Assembly: GCA_011524785.1 (NCBI GenBank)
Contig: WTJQ01000151.1
Location: 1 to 5,312, forward strand
DNA length: 5,312 nucleotides
Reading direction: 5' to 3'
Source: Planctomycetota bacterium
Lineage (GTDB): Bacteria; Planctomycetota; UBA1135; GCA-002686595
In this document: positions 1-5,312 of the stretch, one piece after another
How the letters are laid out: each line of letters starts with the position of its first letter
Position numbering within the stretch: position 1 is the first letter of the stretch
The notes under the pieces: model-generated
The model's database searches: none
Told to the model about the DNA's origin: nothing
Seen by the model: only the letters and a program-made list of their open reading frames with translations
Made by a program: the position numbers and the translations under genes

Positions 1-14
1 GGCCACCCCAAGAC

Positions 15-389
15 ATGCTCCAGGACTATGCACCCATCCTCCTCCTGCTGGGGATGGTCGGCGTGTTTGCGGTCGCCAACCTGCTCCTCAGCGAGCTCGT
101 CGGCCGCAAGCGCAAGGTCGTCGGCAAGGGCGGCGCGTACGAGTGCGGGATGGAGCCGGTGGGGACCGCCCGCCTGCGCCTCTCGATCCACTTCTACCTG
201 ACCGCCGTCCTCTTCATCCTGTTCGACGTCGAGGGGATCTTCCTGATGCTCTGGTCCACGGCGGCCAAGAGCTTCCAGGCCGCGGGCGCGGGGGCGCTGG
301 TCTTCACCGAGATCCTGGTGTTCGTCGCCATGCTGGTCGTGGCGCTCGTGTTCGTCTGGCGCAAAGGAGGTCTCGAATGGGATCGCTGA
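15..389 (+). CDS. nuoA: NADH-quinone oxidoreductase subunit A
   Basis: This 124-residue inner-membrane subunit (ND3 / Nqo7 family) sits at the junction of the peripheral and membrane arms, next to the quinone tunnel. Three hydrophobic segments are visible at about residues 6-27, 59-80 and 93-116. Between the first two lies the conserved polar loop with the YECG motif; its Cys44 corresponds to the ND3 loop cysteine that is exposed in the mitochondrial deactive state. The second segment carries the family motif FDVE (Asp71, Glu73), followed by a WST motif like that of E. coli NuoA. Length is typical of the family. The ATG at 15 puts the first transmembrane segment where the family has it. The frame stays open upstream to the window edge and no clear ribosome binding site is visible in the 14 preceding bases, so the start is slightly uncertain. 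The last 13 bp overlap nuoB. Confidence 0.95.
   Translation: MLQDYAPILLLLGMVGVFAVANLLLSELVGRKRKVVGKGGAYECGMEPVGTARLRLSIHFYLTAVLFILFDVEGIFLMLWSTAAKSFQAAGAGALVFTEILVFVAMLVVALVFVWRKGGLEWDR
363..371 (+). promoter_or_regulatory. Strong ribosome binding site of nuoB, inside nuoA
   Basis: The sequence AAAGGAGGT is a full-length match to the anti-Shine-Dalgarno end of typical bacterial 16S rRNA. It lies 5 nt before the ATG at 377. It fixes the nuoB start, even though that frame is open upstream as far as an ATG at 143. It is embedded in nuoA codons for Arg-Lys-Gly-Gly. Confidence 0.88.
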
Positions 390-1024
390 GAGAGGTCGAG
401 GCCCGCGACGACGAAGCCGGGTTCCTCGCCACCCGCGTGGATGCGCTCCTCAACTGGGGACGCAAGAACAGCCTCTGGCCCATGCCCCTGGGCCTGTCCT
501 GCTGCGGCATCGAGCTGATGGCCATGATCGGGCCGAAGTTCGACATCGCGCGCTTCGGCGCCGAGGCCGCGCGCTTCAGCCCGCGCCAGTGCGACCTGAT
601 GATCGTCGCCGGCACGCTGACCTGGAAGATGGCCGAGGCCGCGCGCACCATCTACGACCAGATGCCGGACCCCAAGTGGGTCATCGCGATGGGGGTCTGC
701 TCGTCCTCGGGCGGCATGTACGACAGCTACGCGGTCGTCCAGGGCGTCGACAGCATCCTGCCCGTGGACGTCTACGTCCCGGGCTGCCCGCCCCGCCCGG
801 ACGCGGTCATCGACGCGATCCTGAAGCTGCAGAAGAAGATCGAGCGCGAGAGCCCGCTCAAGCGCATCGTCGAGGGACCCGGTGTCCTCGACGAGTCGGG
901 CACCGGACGCTTCGTCATGGCGCCCAACGGCGCCGTGAAGACCCGTCGCCTGGGGACCTACGTCTCCGCGGCCGGCGTCGAGGAGGACCAGTACACGGGC
1001 CGCGCCAAGGAGGGCTCGGAGTGA
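377..1024 (+). CDS. nuoB: NADH-quinone oxidoreductase subunit B (N2 cluster subunit)
   Basis: A 215-residue peripheral-arm subunit (PSST / Nqo6 family). It holds cluster N2, the terminal [4Fe-4S] centre that donates electrons to quinone at the interface with NuoD. The four expected ligands are present: the tandem cysteines Cys42 and Cys43 in SCCGIE, Cys108 in GVCSSSGG, and Cys137 in VPGCPPRPD. The [14 protein letters not shown] stretch between the last two is a standard family block. From about residue 160 the C-terminal tail is hydrophilic and variable. The ATG at 377 is chosen because of its excellent Shine-Dalgarno sequence and because the protein then starts shortly before the conserved [10 protein letters not shown] block; the longer frame from 143 would overlap most of nuoA and adds low-complexity, non-family sequence. 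It overlaps nuoA by 13 bp and nuoC by 4 bp. Nothing suggests loss of function. Confidence 0.97.
   Translation: MGSLREVEARDDEAGFLATRVDALLNWGRKNSLWPMPLGLSCCGIELMAMIGPKFDIARFGAEAARFSPRQCDLMIVAGTLTWKMAEAARTIYDQMPDPKWVIAMGVCSSSGGMYDSYAVVQGVDSILPVDVYVPGCPPRPDAVIDAILKLQKKIERESPLKRIVEGPGVLDESGTGRFVMAPNGAVKTRRLGTYVSAAGVEEDQYTGRAKEGSE
1007..1014 (+). promoter_or_regulatory. Ribosome binding site supporting the GTG start of nuoC
   Basis: AAGGAGGG lies 6 nt before the GTG at 1021, inside the last codons of nuoB. It supports the non-ATG start of nuoC. No in-frame ATG occurs near the expected N-terminus; the first internal Met is residue 56. Confidence 0.8.
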
Positions 1025-1535
1025 CCACCCTCGAGCGCATCGAGGCCCTCGGCATCGAGGGCCTGGAGGCCGTCACCGAGCGCGACGGCACCCCGACGGT
1101 CCGGATCCCCGCCAGCAGCGCCCGCGCCCTCCTCGAGGGTCTGGCCGGCGCGTGCGGCTTCGAGTGTCCCACGCTCGTGACGGGCATGGATCACCACCCG
1201 CGCACGCCGCGCTACGAGGTCCTGTGGCAGTTCCTGTCCATGGCCCACGGGGATCGCATCCGCGTGCGCTGCCTGCTGGAGGGCGAGGACCCGACCGTCC
1301 CGACCTGCATCGACCTCTGGCCCGGGGCCGCCTTCATGGAGCGCGAGTGCTACGACATGTTCGGCATCCGCTTCGAGGGCCACGAGGACCTGCGCCGCCT
1401 GCTGATGCCCGAGGGCTACGGCCACTTCCCGCTGCGCAAGGAGTTCCCCCACCAGGGCATCGAGCCCGACCGCCTGTACCGCGAGTGGGAGCGCCGCCGC
1501 CTCGAGCGCGCGCGCGCCGCCGAGGAGGCCGCCCA

Positions 1536-1539
<4 letters not shown>
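1021..1539 (+). CDS. nuoC: NADH-quinone oxidoreductase subunit C
   Basis: A 172-residue peripheral-arm subunit of the 30 kDa family (NDUFS3 / Nqo5). It has no cofactor and helps scaffold the NuoB-NuoD quinone module. The family signature is clear at residues 107-130: [10 protein letters not shown], then F-x-GH, then LRRLLMPE. The [10 protein letters not shown] block at 137-146 follows, matching the family's P-L-R-K-D/E-F end of the domain. The C-terminal tail (about 152-172) is short, charged and rich in Arg, Glu and Ala, probably helical. The gene is a stand-alone nuoC, not the nuoCD fusion of enterobacteria. The GTG start overlaps the nuoB stop as GTGA and has its own Shine-Dalgarno sequence. 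The TGA stop overlaps the nuoD start as ATGA. Confidence 0.95.
1522..1528 (+). promoter_or_regulatory. Ribosome binding site of nuoD, inside nuoC
   Basis: GAGGAGG lies 7 nt before the ATG at 1536, within nuoC codons for Glu-Glu-Ala near its C-terminus. Together with the ATGA stop/start overlap it indicates coupled translation of nuoC and nuoD. Confidence 0.75.
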
Positions 1540-2782
<1,243 letters not shown>

Positions 2783-2783
<1 letters not shown>

Positions 2784-3253
2784 TGGCACTCACCGACGCA
2801 CTCAAGGCCGAGTTCGACGAGCTCGTGACCCACTACCCCGAGCGCCGCGCCGCGCTCATCCCCGCGCTCCACCGCTGCCAGGAGGAGCTGGGCGGCTGGC
2901 TGAGCCCCGAGACCATCGAGGCCGCCGCCGAGTACTTCGAGCTCGAGCCCGTGGAGGTCTACGGGGTCGCGAGCTTCTACCCCATGTTCTTCCTGAAGCC
3001 GGTCGGCCAGCACGTGGTCAGCGTCTGCCGGAACATCTCCTGCGACCTGCGCGGGTCGGACGAGATCATGGCGGCCGTCTGCAGCAAGACCGGCGCGCGG
3101 CCGGGAGGCAGCAGCGAGGACAACCGCTTCTACGTGGAGCACGTCGAGTGCCAGGGGGGCTGCGCGAACGCCCCGATGATGGTCGTCGACGGGAAGTACC
3201 ACGAGGACCTGACGCCGGAGCGCGCGACCGAGATCCTGGAGGGCCTGTCCTGA
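2783..3253 (+). CDS. nuoE: NADH-quinone oxidoreductase subunit E (24 kDa, N1a cluster)
   Basis: A 156-residue N-module subunit (NDUFV2 / Nqo2 family) carrying the off-pathway [2Fe-2S] cluster N1a, close to the FMN of NuoF. An N-terminal helical region (about 1-70, with the VYGVASFYPMF block at 59-69) precedes a thioredoxin-like ferredoxin domain (about 75-156). The four ligands are present: Cys82 and Cys87 in VCRNISCDLRG (C-x4-C), and Cys123 and Cys127 in ECQGGCANAPMM (C-x3-C). In the second pair many homologues read ECLGAC, so Gln and Gly here are mild variants between intact ligands. Length is typical for bacterial NuoE. The start ATG shares one base with the nuoD stop, and the stop shares one base with the nuoF start. 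Confidence 0.96.
3238..3243 (+). promoter_or_regulatory. Probable ribosome binding site of nuoF, inside nuoE
   Basis: GGAGGG lies 9 nt before the ATG at 3253, within the last nuoE codons (Leu-Glu-Gly). It favours the ATG at 3253 over the downstream in-frame ATG codons at Met8 and Met11. Confidence 0.65.
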
Positions 3254-4569
3254 TGAGCCATCCGACCTACCTCATGTCGCGCATGGAGCGCGAGGACTCC
3301 CACACGCTGGCCGGCTACGAGGCGCAGGGCGGCTACAAGGCCCTGCGCAAGATCCTGACCGACCCGATCCCGCCCCAGTCGGTGATCGAGACCGTCAAGG
3401 ACTCGGGCCTGCGCGGCCGCGGCGGGGCCGGCTTCCCCACCGGCCTCAAGTGGTCGTTCATGCCCGACCGCGAGAAGGACCCCCGCACCCGCTACATGGC
3501 GGTCAACGCGGACGAGTCCGAGCCCGGGACGTGCAAGGACCGCGTGATCATGCGCGAGGATCCCCACGGGCTCGTGGAGGGCTGCCTCATCGCCGCCTGG
3601 GCCATGGGCCTCGATGCGGTCTACATCTACGTGCGCGGCGAGTACCGCCTGCCCTACGACCGCGTGGCCGCGGCGATCGCCGAGGCCCGCGCGGCCGGGC
3701 TCGTCGGCCAGGACATCCTCGGCAGCGGGTTCTCCTGCGAGATCCACATGCACAAGGGCGCCGGCGCCTACATCTGCGGGGAGGAGACCGGGCTCATGGA
3801 GAGCCTCGAGGGCAAGCGCGGGCACCCGCGCCCCAAGCCCCCCTTCCCCGCCGGCTTCGGCCTGTGGGGCCAGCCCACGACGGTCAACAACGTCGAGACC
3901 ATCTTCAACGTGCCGTTCATCATGGATCGGGGCGCCGAGTGGTTCCGGACCATGGGCACCGAGAAGTCCCCGGGCAACTTCCTGTGCGGCATCAGCGGGC
4001 ACGTCGAGAGCCCGGGCGTCTACGAGGTGCCGCTGGGGATGCCCGCGCGCCAGATCATGGACGAGTTCGCGGGCGGCGTCTGGAAGGGCCGGGAGCTCAA
4101 GGCCTGGATCCCGGGCGGCTCCTCCACGGGCTTCCTCAAGCCCGACGCCATCGACACGCCGATGGACCACGACTCGATCAAGGCCGCCGGCTCCATGTTC
4201 GGGACGGGCGCGATGATCGTGCTCGACGAGACCGCGAGCGTGGTGCGCTCGGCCCTGGTCCTCATGAACTTCTACGAGCACGAGAGCTGCGGACAGTGCA
4301 GCCAGTGCCGCGAGGGGACCCAGTGGCTCGCCCAGGTCTTCCAGCGCCTGCACGACGGGGAGGGCCGCGAGGAGGACCTCGAGCTCCTGCGTGGCATCGC
4401 CAACGGCATGGCCCCCGGCAAGACCATCTGCGCCCTCTCGGATGCGGCCGCGATCCCGACCCACTCGGTGCTGCGGAACTTCGCCGACGAGATCGAGGAG
4501 TACGTCCGCGAGGGCGGACACGAGGCCGTGATGAAGAAGCGCCAGGCCCTGGCCGGAGCCGCGTCATGA
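3253..4569 (+). CDS. nuoF: NADH-quinone oxidoreductase subunit F (NADH- and FMN-binding, N3 cluster)
   Basis: A 438-residue catalytic entry subunit (51 kDa, NDUFV1 / Nqo1 family) that oxidises NADH through FMN and passes electrons to the [4Fe-4S] cluster N3. The glycine-rich flavin/NADH signature GLRGRGGAGFPTGLKW is at residues 52-67. The second nucleotide-site signature, GAYICGEETGLMESLEG, is at 171-187, followed by KPPFPA at 195-200 and TTVNNVET at 209-216. An SLBB-like region spans roughly 245-300. The N3 ligands are Cys346, Cys349 and Cys352 (ESCGQCSQCREGT), plus Cys393 in KTICALSD after a 40-residue gap, all as in the family. Length equals that of typical Nqo1/NuoF proteins. The first 20 residues are poorly conserved, so Met8 or Met11 could be alternative starts, but the TGATG overlap and upstream GGAGGG favour 3253. 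The stop overlaps nuoG by 4 bp (ATGA). Confidence 0.97.
   Translation: MSHPTYLMSRMEREDSHTLAGYEAQGGYKALRKILTDPIPPQSVIETVKDSGLRGRGGAGFPTGLKWSFMPDREKDPRTRYMAVNADESEPGTCKDRVIMREDPHGLVEGCLIAAWAMGLDAVYIYVRGEYRLPYDRVAAAIAEARAAGLVGQDILGSGFSCEIHMHKGAGAYICGEETGLMESLEGKRGHPRPKPPFPAGFGLWGQPTTVNNVETIFNVPFIMDRGAEWFRTMGTEKSPGNFLCGISGHVESPGVYEVPLGMPARQIMDEFAGGVWKGRELKAWIPGGSSTGFLKPDAIDTPMDHDSIKAAGSMFGTGAMIVLDETASVVRSALVLMNFYEHESCGQCSQCREGTQWLAQVFQRLHDGEGREEDLELLRGIANGMAPGKTICALSDAAAIPTHSVLRNFADEIEEYVREGGHEAVMKKRQALAGAAS
4555..4558 (+). promoter_or_regulatory. Weak ribosome binding site of nuoG, inside nuoF
   Basis: A short GGAG lies 7 nt before the ATG at 4566. It is the weakest Shine-Dalgarno candidate among the internal junctions, so nuoG translation may rely more on coupling through the ATGA overlap with nuoF. 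Confidence 0.45.
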
Positions 4570-5312
4570 GCGAGACCGTCGAGATCGTCGTCAACGGGCG
4601 CACCGTCCAGGCGCGCAGGGACAAGCCGCTGATCCATGCCTGCCTGCAGGCGGAGGAGGAGGTCCCCCACTACTGCTACCACCCGGGTCTCTCCCCGGTC
4701 GGCTCGTGCCGCATCTGCCAGGTCGAGGTGAAGCAGGGCGAGATGCCGCCCCGCGTGATGGCGGCCTGCCGGACGCCCGTCGCGCCGGGGATGGTGGTGG
4801 ACACCGAGGCCGCCCGCGCGCACGACGCGCGGCGCGAGTGCCTCGAGTTCCTGCTCAAGAACCACCCGCTCGACTGCCCCATCTGTGACAAGGCCGGCGA
4901 GTGCACGCTCCAGGACTACTCCTTCGCGGAGGGTCAGGGCGAGGGCCAGACCGTCGAGCCGCGCCGCCAGCTCGAGAAGCGCAAGGACCTGGGCGACGTC
5001 ATCGTCCTCGACCAGGAGCGCTGCATCCTCTGCAGCCGCTGCGTGCGGTTCATGGAGGAGGTGCCGAAGACGCCTCAGCTGTGCATCGGCGGCCGCGGCA
5101 GCCACTCGGTCGTCGAGACCTGGGCCGACCGTCCGCTCGAGGGCAACTATCAGGGCAACCTCGCCGACGTGTGCCCGGTCGGCGCCCTCACGCTCAAGAA
5201 GTTCCGCTTCCAGGCCCGCGTCTGGAACCTGACCAAGACCGCTTCCACCTGCGGCGAGTGCAGCCGCGGCTGCGCCACGACCGTCGAGGTCCTGCGCGGC
5301 GGGGACGTGAAG
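4566..5312 (+). CDS. nuoG: NADH-quinone oxidoreductase subunit G, 5' part (truncated by window edge)
   Basis: The first 249 codons of the large iron-sulfur subunit of the N module (75 kDa, NDUFS1 / Nqo3 family), open to the right edge. An N-terminal [2Fe-2S] ferredoxin domain carries the N1b ligands Cys37, Cys48, Cys51 and Cys68 (C-x10-C-x2-C-x16-C). Next comes the His-Cys3 motif for N5: His100, Cys104, Cys107 and Cys113 in HPLDCPICDKAGEC. The N4 ligands are Cys153, Cys156, Cys159 and Cys203 (RCILCSRC, then DVCPVGAL). From about residue 219 the molybdopterin-oxidoreductase-like domain begins, with Cys229, Cys232 and Cys236 (CGECSRGC). This matches the first three ligands of the extra N7 cluster found in some bacterial NuoG proteins. 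The remainder, including any fourth N7 ligand, lies outside the window. The start is the ATG overlapping the nuoF stop; the protein then begins directly on the ferredoxin beta strand (VEIVVNGRTV), as expected. Confidence 0.96.
   Translation, partial: MSETVEIVVNGRTVQARRDKPLIHACLQAEEEVPHYCYHPGLSPVGSCRICQVEVKQGEMPPRVMAACRTPVAPGMVVDTEAARAHDARRECLEFLLKNHPLDCPICDKAGECTLQDYSFAEGQGEGQTVEPRRQLEKRKDLGDVIVLDQERCILCSRCVRFMEEVPKTPQLCIGGRGSHSVVETWADRPLEGNYQGNLADVCPVGALTLKKFRFQARVWNLTKTASTCGECSRGCATTVEVLRGGDVK

Noticed and set aside
1..14. Search for a promoter or the end of an upstream gene.
   Set aside because: Fourteen bases are too few to support any call, and no stop codon, box or Shine-Dalgarno sequence can be defended there.
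222..260. NuoA lacks the Pro-Trp seen after the FDxE motif in many homologues.
   Set aside because: E. coli NuoA also lacks that proline and has an A-W-S-T arrangement, so the L-W-S-T here is within normal family variation.
143..376. Possible N-terminal extension of nuoB from an ATG at 143.
   Set aside because: The extension would be proline- and arginine-rich and unlike any NuoB. It is the out-of-frame reading of nuoA, and the strong ribosome binding site at 363-371 points to 377.
3130..4521. Long open frame of 463 codons on the minus strand opposite nuoE and nuoF.
   Set aside because: Same compositional shadow as above. It runs through the whole of the nuoF catalytic core and shows low-complexity sequence without motifs.

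Overview
The window is a gapless stretch of a bacterial respiratory complex I (proton-pumping NADH:quinone oxidoreductase, NDH-1) operon. It holds six complete genes and one 3'-truncated gene, all on the + strand, in the order nuoA-nuoB-nuoC-nuoD-nuoE-nuoF-nuoG'. Positions 1-14 are the only bases outside a coding sequence, and the nuoG reading frame is still open at the right edge. No RNA gene, mobile element, repeat array, CRISPR, terminator or promoter could be supported.

Layout: nuoA (15-389) encodes a small membrane subunit. nuoB (377-1024), nuoC (1021-1539) and nuoD (1536-2783) encode the quinone-side connecting (Q) module. nuoE (2783-3253), nuoF (3253-4569) and nuoG (4566 to the edge) encode the NADH-oxidising (N) module. 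Electrons are expected to pass from NADH to FMN in NuoF, then through N3 (NuoF), N1b, N4 and N5 (NuoG), and onward to N2 (NuoB), which reduces quinone in the NuoB/NuoD pocket. N1a in NuoE is the off-path cluster. NuoI, which carries N6a/N6b, and the pumping subunits NuoH and NuoJ-N are not in the window; in the usual nuo order they would follow nuoG. Every cluster-ligand motif that falls inside the window is intact, so the complex looks functional.

Each gene overlaps the next: 13 bp for A/B, 4 bp for B/C, C/D and F/G, and 1 bp for D/E and E/F. All six visible stops are TGA. Shine-Dalgarno-like sequences lie within the last codons of the preceding gene, which points to a single transcript with translational coupling.

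Organism: base composition is high in G+C (roughly two thirds by eye) with strong G/C preference at third codon positions. nuoC and nuoD are separate, unlike the nuoCD fusion of enterobacteria. The start of the NuoG Mo-bisMGD-like domain carries the first three cysteines of an N7-type cluster. This suggests a high-GC, respiring, probably Gram-negative bacterium, perhaps a Myxococcota/deltaproteobacterial-type or Planctomycetota-like lineage. That placement is a low-confidence impression. The window is conserved core metabolism, and I found no evidence of a previously undescribed system in it.
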